DNA of 64,000 nt from Sporosarcina trichiuri (GTDB lineage: Bacteria > Bacillota > Bacilli > Bacillales_A > Planococcaceae). Below the pieces are notes generated by a model. The model was not told where the DNA came from. It did not search any database and was given only the letters and a program-made list of their open reading frames with translations. Position numbers and translations under genes: made by a program. The stretch lies in assembly GCF_030406775.1 (NCBI RefSeq), contig NZ_CP129119.1, forward strand, positions 2,142,001 to 2,206,000. The letters are read 5' to 3'. This document shows positions 43,409 to 51,727 of this stretch, one piece after another (position 1 is the stretch's first letter; the number at the start of each line of letters is the position of its first letter).

Positions 43409-44443
43409 TTATGAAGCAAACTTGACCTCATAAAGCAAGTAGTTCCATACTTGCTCAATGTCACGGGGTGGGAACATTTTATTCTTGCGTTCATTCCATT
43501 GCTGTACGGATTGAACAACAAACGCTTTATCTGTTGCTTTTGATGCATTTTCTTTCAGCACCCAGTGAACGGTTGCCAGAAGTTCCATGTCATAAGGGGT
43601 TTCGAATCCATATATTAAGTCAGAGACCCGATCCAAATTGAACTTTGCGTCCGGATGATTCTTCAAAAATTCTTCCGCTTCCTCTATAGCACCTTCCAGC
43701 AGATAGATTTCAGCCCCTGCTGTGCGATCCCCATATCCTCTGATCCAATGACCTTCCATGTCTTGCAGGACATGATTGAGCGCTTCTGCATAGGGACCGA
43801 AACGATTCTTTTCGAACTGTAGTTTCGGCAGTGTCCCTGCTTCATGCAAGAAATACGCGAGTTTCTGTACTTCCAATAACGACATCCGATAGCCCGGACC
43901 CGCATACTGTTCCATGGCGCTGATCAGCAAGGCCCTTCCCAATGTCATGTTAGGCCGTTTCGTCCTAATTACCATCCGATCCAACGGAGGTGCGCCTGCT
44001 GGTTCATACAAATGGACTTCAATAGAAAGAGGCGCCAAGGCTTCCACGATAGCAGTCCGAACAACCGGCCACTCTAATCCGCCATTTCCACAGCCTAACG
44101 GGGGAATGGCAATCGACTGAAGGTTCAGCTCTTGAATAATTTGCACCAAATCGCGAAGACCTTCCTGTATATACGTAAGCTCAGAAGGATTACGCCAATG
44201 CTTTTTTGTCGGAAAGTTGATGACATACTTAGGGGCGGCTAACCCATGGACTGGAACTACATGCATTCTCCCCACTCGAACCTGACCGGCCTTACAATCC
44301 TTCGCATACTGTTTAAATACATCCGGAAAGGCTTGTTTAAACTGCAAGGCGATTCCTTTCCCCATGACACCTACTGTATTTACCGTATTTACATAAGCTT
44401 CAGCCTGATCTTCCAGTAAGTTCCCCTGCATTGAACGGATCAT
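43409..44443 (-). CDS. darG: DarG-type antitoxin: macro domain DNA ADP-ribosylglycohydrolase
   Basis: Antitoxin of 344 residues. The N-terminal macro domain (about 1-160) has VNTVNTVGVMGKGIALQFK (starting residue 18), the catalytic-type lysine in INFPTKKHWRNPSELT (Lys80/81, where DarG has K80), and IPPLGCGNGGLEW. It should remove ADP-ribose from thymidine in DNA. The C-terminal domain (about 170-344, with LLEVQKLAYFLHEAG and LQFEKNRFGPYAEALNHVL) is the second DarG domain that binds and neutralises the toxin. It follows darT by 11 bp in one operon. The region is clearly richer in A and T than its neighbours, which suggests transfer. Such pairs defend against phages. Confidence 0.92.
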   Translation of the reverse strand: MIRSMQGNLLEDQAEAYVNTVNTVGVMGKGIALQFKQAFPDVFKQYAKDCKAGQVRVGRMHVVPVHGLAAPKYVINFPTKKHWRNPSELTYIQEGLRDLVQIIQELNLQSIAIPPLGCGNGGLEWPVVRTAIVEALAPLSIEVHLYEPAGAPPLDRMVIRTKRPNMTLGRALLISAMEQYAGPGYRMSLLEVQKLAYFLHEAGTLPKLQFEKNRFGPYAEALNHVLQDMEGHWIRGYGDRTAGAEIYLLEGAIEEAEEFLKNHPDAKFNLDRVSDLIYGFETPYDMELLATVHWVLKENASKATDKAFVVQSVQQWNERKNKMFPPRDIEQVWNYLLYEVKFAS

Positions 44444-44454
44444 TCCTCCACCTC

Positions 44455-45099
44455 CTAATAGTAGAACTGTCTTCGGACGGCAACCGGTAATGTACTGCCA
44501 GCCCCGTGTAATAAATATTCCAACTTCACCTTCGCTCGTTCATCGAAAACTGCAAATCCTAAACAAGCTGAAAGAGGGACTTCCTGATAGACAAGGAATT
44601 CTGCTTGCCGCCTGGCTTTTCTATTCATGTCCTCGTCTATATCATGCCAATAAACGGAGGTCATCACTTGCCAATCGACTTGGTCCAAATGGATTGGATC
44701 TGTATAGAAGTTCGTTAAACGTCTGATGGCATGTGCATCTGTAAACACGAAATCCAGCTCGTTCCGTTGAACAGTTGAGATACTTGTCATGAAATATACC
44801 ACGTCTTCTTGTGAAATTTGCTGTTTGTATAAGTAGTACAACATAGGCGAGCGTGCTGCAAAGTAGAATGGGACATAGTCGTGCAGGACTCCACCTTTGC
44901 CAACAGGGATCTTCGTTCTGTTTCTTCGTGCTTGAACGTCCTGATTGGCAATATCCTGATGCTGCAGCTGATTCATCTGCATTGCTGCATGTGACTGCAA
45001 TCCTCCACTTTCTAGAATGGAAGGCAGATTGCTGATGTGTGTTAAATGATAGAGGAGCTGATTATCCGCCACATCCGTCACTCCGTTCATTCGTTTCAT
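44455..45099 (-). CDS. darT: DarT-type toxin: DNA ADP-ribosyltransferase (DUF4433)
   Basis: Toxin of 214 residues that attaches ADP-ribose from NAD+ to thymidine in single-stranded DNA and so blocks replication. Family motifs are LLYHLTHISNLPSILESGGL (His18 in the NAD site), YVPFYFAARSPMLYYLY near residue 75, and RRQAEFLVYQEVP, where Glu167 corresponds to the catalytic glutamate. All key residues are kept, so the toxin is probably active and must be held by DarG. The start at 45099 is uncertain: GTG at 45072, 8 bp after GGAG, gives a protein starting near the conserved ADNQLLYHLTH. A TTGACA -35 lies at 45150-45155. Confidence 0.9.
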   Translation of the reverse strand: MKRMNGVTDVADNQLLYHLTHISNLPSILESGGLQSHAAMQMNQLQHQDIANQDVQARRNRTKIPVGKGGVLHDYVPFYFAARSPMLYYLYKQQISQEDVVYFMTSISTVQRNELDFVFTDAHAIRRLTNFYTDPIHLDQVDWQVMTSVYWHDIDEDMNRKARRQAEFLVYQEVPLSACLGFAVFDERAKVKLEYLLHGAGSTLPVAVRRQFYY

Positions 45100-45124
45100 A
45101 CTTGTAGTTTATCACATTCTTCCT

Positions 45125-45155
45125 AGTATCAATAGCTGCACAGAACGGCTGTCAA
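45125..45155 (-). promoter_or_regulatory. Candidate promoter of darTG
   Basis: Minus strand: perfect TTGACA (45155-45150) and GATACT (45130-45125), spacer 19 bp, longer than ideal. It is the only promoter-like sequence seen in the 122 bp between the acyl-CoA dehydrogenase terminator and darT. Confidence 0.5.
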
Positions 45156-45221
45156 GTAACAAGACTTCCCGTGATATAGATAGGATCAGTGACCGACAGC
45201 ATCAAAACTGCCGCAATGGAG

Positions 45222-45255
45222 AAAAAGATCGCTATCCATAGGGGGACAGCGACCT
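45222..45255 (-). terminator. Terminator of the acyl-CoA dehydrogenase operon
   Basis: Minus strand: AGGTCGCTGTCC, loop CCCTAT, GGATAGCGATCT, then TTTTT. It lies directly after the gene and shares sequence with the darTG terminator. Confidence 0.85.
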
Positions 45256-45491
45256 TTACATCATGAGACGGCTGTCCGGCGGATCCGTCACAGAAACTCC
45301 TCAAACGGCCACCCCGGCAGCATGCGGTTCAAGGGCTTATCCCCGCGCTTGCCGAGGACGTATTCCGCCTGCATGATCGTATGGATCTCGCGGGTGCCTT
45401 CGTAGATGACGGGTGCTTTCGAGTTGCGCAGGTAACGGGCGACGGGATAGTCGTCCGAGTAGCCGTAGGCGCCGTGGATCTGGAAAGCGTC
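45253..45491 (-). repeat. 239-bp duplicate of the 3' end of the acyl-CoA dehydrogenase gene, copy within the intact gene
   Basis: Same 239 bp as at 43032-43270, joined here to the rest of the gene. Most of the mismatches lie in the last 25 codons and beyond the stop. The other end of the repeat falls inside the terminator, so the unit carries the complete gene end. Confidence 0.92.
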
Positions 45492-46487
45492 GTCCGCCGC
45501 CCGGTTTGCGAAGTCGCACGCCTGCCATTTGGCGAGGGATGTTTCCCGCGTGTTGCGGCGGCCGGCATTTTTCAGTTCGCCGGCACGGTACACGAGCAAC
45601 CGGCTCATCTGATAGCCCGCCTCCATGTTGGCGATCATGCGCTGGACGAGCTGGTGGTCGCCGATCGGCTTGCCGAACGTATGCCGTTCCTCGCAGTATG
45701 CGGTGCTCGCTTCAAGGCACACGCTGATGAGACCGACCGCGCCGGCCGCGACGGTGAAGCGGCCGTTGTCGAGTGCCGACATGGCGATCTTGAACCCTTC
45801 GCCTTCTTCGCCGAGCCGGTTCGCTGCCGGAATCCGCACGTCCTCGAAGAACAGCTCACCCGTGTTGCCGGCCCTGATGCCGTATTTATTCGCAATTGCC
45901 TTGGATGAAAACCCGGGACGCGTGCGTTCGACGATGAACGCCGAGATGCCGTGGTGCTTTTTCGTTTTGTCGGTATAGGCGAAGACGAGGAAATGATCCG
46001 CCTGGTCGCACAGTGAAATCCACGTCTTCTGGCCATTCAGGATATACTCATCGCCATCCCGCACGGCGGTCGAGGCGAGGGCGGCTACATCGGAGCCCGC
46101 CCCCGGCTCGGTCAGTCCATAGGCGCCGATCTTCTCGCCTTTCGCCTGCGGTACGAGGAATTTCCGCTTCTGTTCCTCAGTCCCCCACTGCAGCAAGGTC
46201 AGTGAATTCAAGCCGGTATGCACCGAGACCGCCGTGCGGAACGCCGTATCCCCGCGTTCCAGCTCCTCACACAGGATGGCGAGCGAATTGTAGTCGAGCC
46301 CGCTGCCGCCGTACTGTTCCGGGATGCAGGAGCCCATGAAGCCGAGGTCTGCGAAATCCTTCCATACTTGCGGATCGAATCCGCCTGCGCGTTCCCAGTC
46401 TGCAATGTTCGGGATGATCTGTTCATCGACATAGCGGCGTGCCGTCTGCCGCAGGAGCTGCTGATCTTCTGTGAATGTGAAGTCCAT
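45288..46487 (-). CDS. Acyl-CoA dehydrogenase, probably glutaryl-CoA dehydrogenase
   Basis: FAD enzyme of 399 residues with all parts of the family: N-terminal helices, LTEPGAGSDVAALAST (FAD contact) near residue 127, ICLEASTAYCEERHTFGKPI-like middle region, and the catalytic glutamate in [20 protein letters not shown] near residue 370. It removes hydrogen from an acyl-CoA in catabolism. Its operon partners are a lysine 6-dehydrogenase-like enzyme and an aldehyde dehydrogenase, which makes a role in lysine breakdown via glutaryl-CoA attractive, though that is inference. ATG at 46487 follows AGAGGA. Its last 68 codons are duplicated at 43032-43270. Confidence 0.88.
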   Translation of the reverse strand: MDFTFTEDQQLLRQTARRYVDEQIIPNIADWERAGGFDPQVWKDFADLGFMGSCIPEQYGGSGLDYNSLAILCEELERGDTAFRTAVSVHTGLNSLTLLQWGTEEQKRKFLVPQAKGEKIGAYGLTEPGAGSDVAALASTAVRDGDEYILNGQKTWISLCDQADHFLVFAYTDKTKKHHGISAFIVERTRPGFSSKAIANKYGIRAGNTGELFFEDVRIPAANRLGEEGEGFKIAMSALDNGRFTVAAGAVGLISVCLEASTAYCEERHTFGKPIGDHQLVQRMIANMEAGYQMSRLLVYRAGELKNAGRRNTRETSLAKWQACDFANRAADDAFQIHGAYGYSDDYPVARYLRNSKAPVIYEGTREIHTIMQAEYVLGKRGDKPLNRMLPGWPFEEFL

Positions 46488-46511
46488 TCCGCGCACGTCC
46501 TCTCTGTGAGT

Positions 46512-47678
46512 TTACAAGGATGCTTCGCCGGTCAGTACGTTCTCATCGATGATAACCCCGCGTTTTTTCATCTCTTCGATATACAGGTGCCCCGGCACGA
46601 TACATTCCGGCGGGTGGACGCCGCGCTTCGTGATGTCACCGGTTCCGATCATCTGGGCGACGACGGAGATCGTATTCGCGGTCGCAAGCGCCATCGCCGT
46701 TTCGTTCATCTCCATGTCCTTCGTGACGGTCATGTTGTATTCGTAGGTCGCCGGCATACCGGATGCTTCCCCGCTGACGAGAACCCGCAGCAGCACAGCG
46801 TCCTTCTTGTCGCCGAGCAGCAGCTGCGGCGTCAGATGGGCGCGCATGACATCGCGGACACGAAGCGGCTTCCCATCGACCTGGATGACGGATTCCCGTG
46901 ACAGCAGCCCAAGATCGACGAGCAGCTGAAACTTCTCCGCGTGCCCCGGATAGCGGAGCGTCTTGTACTCGAGCGTGCGGACGTCCGGGAAGGAGCCGAG
47001 CAGTGTCGATGTGCCGCCGGACGTATGGAACGCTTCCATCGGGCCGAAACCGTCGAATTCGATCGTCTCGATTTCGGATAGCGACGGCAGCTCGATGATT
47101 TCGCCTTCGCGGATGACGCGTGACGGGTCGGTGTAATGGTCGAAGACACCTTCGAGCGAGAATACGATATTGTAATTGAGCGGCGGTTCAGGTTCGGCCG
47201 GCACCCCGCCGACGTACAGCTTGATCGACTCCACGGTGTCGAGTTTGTCCGCACCGTAACCTGCGAGGATGTTGATCATCCCCGGGGCGACCCCGAGGTC
47301 CGGGATGACCGTGACGCCTTTCGCCTGTGCAGCTTCGTCCATCGCGAGCACGGCATCCGTCGCACCGCCGATGTGGCCGCCGAGATCGACATAGTGGACG
47401 CCCGCTTCGATGGCGAGCCGGGCTGCGGTTTCATTGAACGTATAGAACAGGGCATTGATGACGACGTCGCCGAGCGCAATGACCTCGCTCAGCTGGAGTT
47501 CGTTCCGCGCATCGAGCACGAGGATGCTCAGCTTGTCGGACAGCAGGTCGTCCGCGAAGTTCTCCGCTTTCCGCACGTCCTGATCCGCCAGATAGACCGC
47601 TGTGACCGCATCCTGCTTCACCAGATCCCGCACCGCTTCTTTTCCCATGAGTCCCGCTCCGAGTACGACGACTTTCAT
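46512..47678 (-). CDS. L-lysine 6-dehydrogenase-like enzyme (saccharopine dehydrogenase family)
   Basis: Protein of 388 residues, the length of Geobacillus lysine 6-dehydrogenase. The NAD motif is [19 protein letters not shown] (starting residue 3). [20 protein letters not shown] and [21 protein letters not shown] form the remaining Rossmann half, and a C-terminal saccharopine dehydrogenase domain follows ([20 protein letters not shown]). Predicted reaction: oxidative deamination of L-lysine to Delta1-piperideine-6-carboxylate. Next to an aldehyde dehydrogenase that could oxidise that semialdehyde to 2-aminoadipate, this is a consistent pathway. It lies between the two partner genes with gaps of 15 and 24 bp, one operon. 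Confidence 0.8.
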   Translation of the reverse strand: MKVVVLGAGLMGKEAVRDLVKQDAVTAVYLADQDVRKAENFADDLLSDKLSILVLDARNELQLSEVIALGDVVINALFYTFNETAARLAIEAGVHYVDLGGHIGGATDAVLAMDEAAQAKGVTVIPDLGVAPGMINILAGYGADKLDTVESIKLYVGGVPAEPEPPLNYNIVFSLEGVFDHYTDPSRVIREGEIIELPSLSEIETIEFDGFGPMEAFHTSGGTSTLLGSFPDVRTLEYKTLRYPGHAEKFQLLVDLGLLSRESVIQVDGKPLRVRDVMRAHLTPQLLLGDKKDAVLLRVLVSGEASGMPATYEYNMTVTKDMEMNETAMALATANTISVVAQMIGTGDITKRGVHPPECIVPGHLYIEEMKKRGVIIDENVLTGEASL

Positions 47679-47693
47679 GCAATCAGCCCCCTA

Positions 47694-49172
47694 TTAGTTA
47701 TTGTCGATCTGTGCCCGCTGCAATGTGCCGCTGAAATCCACATAGATGCTCTTCCACTCCGTGAACACGTCGAGCGCCGCCACGCCCGAATCGCGGTGGC
47801 CGTTTCCGGTCCCTTTTGTCCCGCCGAACGGCAGATGGATCTCCGCGCCGGTCGTGCCGGCATTGACGTAGACGATCCCCGTGTCAAGATCGCGCTGCGC
47901 CTGGAAGATCTTATTGACATCCCGTGAGAAGATTGAGCTCGACAGCCCGTATTTGACACCGTTGTTAACGTCGATTGCCTCTTCCAGACTGTTCACTTCG
48001 ATCAGTGAAATGACCGGACCGAAGATCTCTTCCTGCGCGAGACGGCTGTCCGCCTTGACGTCCGTGAACAGGGTCGGTTCGAAGTAATGACCGCCTGTAT
48101 AATGGCCTTCTGTCAGCTGGCTGCCGCCTGCGAGCAGTGTCGCACCCTCTTCTTTCCCGACACCGACGTAGTACTGGATCTTCTCGATCGATTTTTCATT
48201 GATGACCGGCCCGATTTTGACGGATTCATCCGTTCCGTTGCCGATCGTGAGGGTTTTCATTGACTCGAGCAGTTTCTGTTCGAGCTCTTCCTTGATGGCG
48301 GAATGCGCGATGACCCGGCTGCAGGCGGTGCAGCGCTGGCCGGCTGTTCCATACGCGCTCCAGAGGATGCCTTCGACGGCGAGGTCGAGATCGGCGTCAT
48401 CCATGACGATGATGGCGTTCTTGCCGCCCATCTCGAGTGACACTTTCTTCAGGTGACGGCCGCCGAGTTCCGCGACATGGCGGCCGGTTTCCGTGGAGCC
48501 GGTGAACGAGATGACGCGCACGTCGGGATGTTCGATCATCGCCGTGCCGACGGTGCCTCCGCTGCCGAAGACGATGTTGGCGACCCCTGCCGGCAGACCG
48601 GCCTCTTCAAAGATGAGTGCCATTTCGTATGCCATCATCGGCGTTTCGGTCGCCGGTTTCCAGAGGAACGTGTTGCCCGCGACGATCGCCGGGAATGATT
48701 TCCATGTCGCGATGGCCACCGGGAAGTTCCATGGGGTGATCAGACCGACGACCCCGATCGGCGCCCGGACACTCATCGCGAACTTGTTGTCGAGCTCGGA
48801 CGGCACTGTTTCACCGAACAGCCGGCGGCCTTCACCTGCCATGTAATACGCCATGTCGATTCCTTCCTGCACTTCACCACGCGCTTCTTCGATGACTTTG
48901 CCCATTTCCTTCGTCAGTGTTTGTGCGAGATGCTCCTTCTTCTCCACCATGAGCCGGCCGATTTCATACAAGTAATCCGCCCGCTTCGGCGCCGGCACAC
49001 GCGCCCACTTTTTCTGCGCGGCTTTCGCGGCGGCGACTGCCTTGTCCACGTCATCTGCTGTCGACAGCCGGACTTCCGCCAGCTTGTCCCCATTAGCCGG
49101 ATTCAGGACATCGGTATACTCCGCCCCTCCGTCAGTTTCCCAGTTTCCGTTGATATAGTTGTTCAGTTTCAT
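47694..49172 (-). CDS. Aldehyde dehydrogenase, probably 2-aminoadipate-6-semialdehyde dehydrogenase
   Basis: NAD(P)-dependent aldehyde dehydrogenase of 492 residues. Catalytic Cys is in [13 protein letters not shown] near residue 287, the general base Glu in [15 protein letters not shown] near residue 252, and the cofactor site is in [16 protein letters not shown] near residue 142. The substrate is not fixed by the sequence; the 15-bp linkage to the lysine 6-dehydrogenase-like gene points to aminoadipate semialdehyde. It is the first gene of a three-gene operon with the acyl-CoA dehydrogenase. ATG follows AAAGGGG. Confidence 0.88.
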   Translation of the reverse strand: MKLNNYINGNWETDGGAEYTDVLNPANGDKLAEVRLSTADDVDKAVAAAKAAQKKWARVPAPKRADYLYEIGRLMVEKKEHLAQTLTKEMGKVIEEARGEVQEGIDMAYYMAGEGRRLFGETVPSELDNKFAMSVRAPIGVVGLITPWNFPVAIATWKSFPAIVAGNTFLWKPATETPMMAYEMALIFEEAGLPAGVANIVFGSGGTVGTAMIEHPDVRVISFTGSTETGRHVAELGGRHLKKVSLEMGGKNAIIVMDDADLDLAVEGILWSAYGTAGQRCTACSRVIAHSAIKEELEQKLLESMKTLTIGNGTDESVKIGPVINEKSIEKIQYYVGVGKEEGATLLAGGSQLTEGHYTGGHYFEPTLFTDVKADSRLAQEEIFGPVISLIEVNSLEEAIDVNNGVKYGLSSSIFSRDVNKIFQAQRDLDTGIVYVNAGTTGAEIHLPFGGTKGTGNGHRDSGVAALDVFTEWKSIYVDFSGTLQRAQIDNN

Positions 49173-49354
49173 AGCTGCCTGTCCCCTTTCTTATGCGGTT
49201 TGCAAACCCTTACATACTGTATTCGACAGCCAGCCCGGTTCTCCTTTCAGGGAGTCCGATTCGCTGTCCGGCTGGCTGCGCCGCACTTCGTGAACACAGT
49301 GACCAGTGTATGAGCGGCCGGTCCGGACTATGCGCCGATTGCCTGAGTTGGTGC
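49173..49354. other. Upstream region of the aldehyde dehydrogenase operon, no gene
   Basis: The operon's promoter should lie here, but no convincing -35/-10 pair was identified. No frame has a ribosome site. The repeat-rich part starts at 49355. Confidence 0.4.
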
Positions 49355-49935
49355 ACAAAAAAACGCGGAGCGCAGCGGAGCTGACAAGCCAGTCTTTTTT
49401 AGTTTGTGGTGGAAGCGCATCTGGCGCGGCATGGCGACTTGTAGCTACTGGCCGCCTTGCCGCGGGCTCGGCTGCCCGGCTGGACCGGATTGTGTGAAGT
49501 TATGAGCGCTTTCATATGATTTATGATCACTTTCCATGGTTTATGATCACTTCCGCGAGTTTATGAGCGTTTCCGGCAGTTTATGAGCGGAATTCATGTT
49601 TTATGAGCGGAACGGCCTCATTTATGAGCGTTCGGCGTGCAATGACTTCCATCTATAGAAAAAGCGGAGCGAAGCGAAGCCGACAAGCCAGTCTTTCCTA
49701 GTTTGTGGAAGATCATCTGGCGCGGCATGGCGACTTGTGGCTACTGGCCGCCTTGCCGCGGGCTCGGCTGCCCGGCTGGACCGGATTGTGTGAAGTTATG
49801 AGCGCTTTCATATGATTTATGATCACTTTCCATGGTTTATGATCACTTCCACGAGTTTATGAGCGTTTCCGGCAGTTTATGAGCGGAATTCACGTTTTAT
49901 GAGCGGAACGGCCTCATTTATGAGCGCTCTGCGTG
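49355..49935 (+). repeat. Tandem duplication of a composite element: linker plus family A array
   Basis: Two near-identical copies with an offset of 296-299 bp. Each starts with a GCGGAGCG...AGC block and GACAAGCCAGTCTTT (49383 and 49682), continues with a linker of about 100 bp (GCCTTGCCGCGGGCTCGGCTG is shared), then GTGTGAAGTTATGAGCG (49492 and 49788) and six or seven TTATGAGCG or TTATGATCAC units. The second array ends near 49935. It lies between two minus-strand genes. Confidence 0.9.
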
Positions 49936-49953
49936 TGAGCGGCCAATCTCCAA

Positions 49954-49998
49954 TAAAAAAAGCCTCCCCGCAGGTTGGATATCCTGCGGGAAGGCGTT
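49954..49998 (-). terminator. Terminator of the MFS efflux gene
   Basis: Minus strand: CGCCTTCCCGCAGGATATCC... paired with the CTGCGGGGAGGC arm, then TTTTTTT. Confidence 0.85.
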
Positions 49999-50001
49999 GG
50001 A

Positions 50002-51555
50002 TCAGGCGTTATCAGGTTTTGCCGTAACATTGTTATGCTCAGGTGTCGGAGTGTCCGGCATCTGCTGCGCTTCGAACTTCGGCGGGAGGACCCGCTTGAT
50101 GAAGAGCGTCAGCACCAGGGCCACCGCCGCGATAATTGCGGAGATGAAGAAGGAGAAGTTGATGCCATCCAGCTGTGCCTGCTGGGCGACCTGCTCCTGG
50201 AATGCCGCGAGACCGGCTTTGTCGGTCGGCAGACCTCCGGACATCGCCGCGTCCTGAGCGATCTGTGTTCCGGCTGACTCCGCACGTTTTGTCATGATTG
50301 TCAGCAGGATGGCGGAACCGATTGCGCCGGATACTTGCTGCACGGTGCTGTTCATGGCGGTGCCATGCGGATTCGAGACCATCGGCAGCTGGTTCATGCC
50401 GTTCGTCATGATCGGCATCGTCACCATCGACAGGCCGAACATGCGGGCGGTGTAGATCGCCATCAGTTCATAATAACCGGTATCCAGTGTGAGCCGGCTC
50501 AGCAGATATGTGGTCAGCACGGTGATCGCAAGGCCCGTAACAGCAAGGCCTTTTGGTCCGTACTTGTCAAACAGTTTGCCGGTGATCGGCGACATGAAGC
50601 CCATGACGATCGCACCTGGCAGCATGAGCAGCCCCGAATCGAGCGGCGAAATGTGACGGACGTTCTGGACATACAGCGGCGTCAGGATCATCCCCGAGAA
50701 CATCGCAACGGACACGACGACCGAGATGACGGACGACAGGGCAAACATCGGATGCTTATAAATGCGGAAATCGAGCATCGGCTCTTTCTTACGCAACTGA
50801 CTGGTGACGAAGAGGACCAGACCGATCACACCAATGATGATCGTACCGTACACTTCGACCGACCCCCAGCCCGCGTGTCCGGCGGAACTGAAGCCATACA
50901 GCAGACCGCCGAACCCGATACTCGAGTAGAGAATCGACAGCGTGTCGACTTTCACGTCCTTATTCGGTGTGATGTTGCGCAGTTTGAAGAATGCATACGC
51001 CATGACGAACAGCGCGATCGGCAGCACGATGATGAACAGCGCGCGCCAGGAGTAGTGCTCGACGACGAAGCCGGACAGCGTCGGTCCGATCGCCGGCGCC
51101 GTGAACATGACCAGCCCGAAGTAGCCGAGCGCCTGCCCCCGTTTTTCAACCGGGAACGCAACGAGCATGACGTTCATCAACAGCGGCATCAGCAGGGATG
51201 CCCCGGACGACTGAATCATCCGCGCTGCAACCAGCAGACCGAAGTTCGGTGTCACGATGGCAAGGAGTGTCCCCAAAGAGAACAGCGTCATCGCCGTGAG
51301 GAACAAGTTCCGGTTCTTGAATTTCATAATGAAAAAAGCACTGGCCGGCATCATGATACCGCCAACCAGCATGTAGCCGGTCGTAAGCCATTGTACTTGG
51401 GAAGGTTCAATCTTGAATTCTGTCATGATAGTCGGCAGCGCGATGTTGAGCAATGTATTATTCAGGATCGCAACAAACGCTCCGATGAATAAGATGATGA
51501 TGATGCCGTAAGGCGGCTTTTCATGCATTTTCTTAATGTGTTCACTTGTTTCCAT
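50002..51555 (-). CDS. DHA2-family MFS multidrug efflux transporter
   Basis: Membrane protein of 517 residues with 14 predicted helices, the mark of the DHA2 (EmrB/QacA) family. The start region FVAILNNTLLNIALPTIM and the antiporter motif C-like region MFTAPAIGPTLSGFVVEHYSWRALF (near residue 150) are present. It should expel toxic compounds using the proton gradient; the substrates are unknown. ATG at 51555 is chosen because GGGGGA lies 7 bp upstream. A TetR gene is divergent at 51728, with a 37-bp inverted repeat between them, so substrate-induced derepression is likely. The acidic-polar tail is cytosolic. Confidence 0.92.
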   Translation of the reverse strand: METSEHIKKMHEKPPYGIIIILFIGAFVAILNNTLLNIALPTIMTEFKIEPSQVQWLTTGYMLVGGIMMPASAFFIMKFKNRNLFLTAMTLFSLGTLLAIVTPNFGLLVAARMIQSSGASLLMPLLMNVMLVAFPVEKRGQALGYFGLVMFTAPAIGPTLSGFVVEHYSWRALFIIVLPIALFVMAYAFFKLRNITPNKDVKVDTLSILYSSIGFGGLLYGFSSAGHAGWGSVEVYGTIIIGVIGLVLFVTSQLRKKEPMLDFRIYKHPMFALSSVISVVVSVAMFSGMILTPLYVQNVRHISPLDSGLLMLPGAIVMGFMSPITGKLFDKYGPKGLAVTGLAITVLTTYLLSRLTLDTGYYELMAIYTARMFGLSMVTMPIMTNGMNQLPMVSNPHGTAMNSTVQQVSGAIGSAILLTIMTKRAESAGTQIAQDAAMSGGLPTDKAGLAAFQEQVAQQAQLDGINFSFFISAIIAAVALVLTLFIKRVLPPKFEAQQMPDTPTPEHNNVTAKPDNA

Positions 51556-51649
51556 CCAACGGTCCCCCATTTTCCTTATACTTCCTTGACTGAAAAAACA
51601 TCATGAAAGCTATTTTATACCCGCAGTCCAACTTACGCAAGAAAAAAAT

Positions 51650-51686
51650 CCGAAACAGTATATTTCATTGATATATAGCGTTTCGG
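51650..51686. promoter_or_regulatory. Operator-like inverted repeat between MFS and TetR genes
   Basis: CCGAAAC (51650-51656) and GTTTCGG (51680-51686) with an inner TATAT/ATATA pair form an imperfect 37-bp palindrome. It lies midway between the divergent starts and could hold a TetR dimer of dimers controlling both. Confidence 0.55.
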
Positions 51687-51727
51687 AGAGTAGACTGTCA
51701 GTATACTATGAGTCCAAAGGTGATGGA

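Noticed and set aside
43032..45491. darTG region as a composite transposon or integrative element with att sites
   Set aside because: No transposase, integrase or terminal inverted repeats are seen in the 2 kb; the flanking repeats are gene-end copies, which fits recombination better.
50335..51492. Long plus-strand frame opposite the MFS gene, and similar ones opposite moaA, topB and narK-PAS
   Set aside because: Charged low-complexity products (His, Arg, Asp and Gln-rich) are typical antisense shadows of GC-rich genes.
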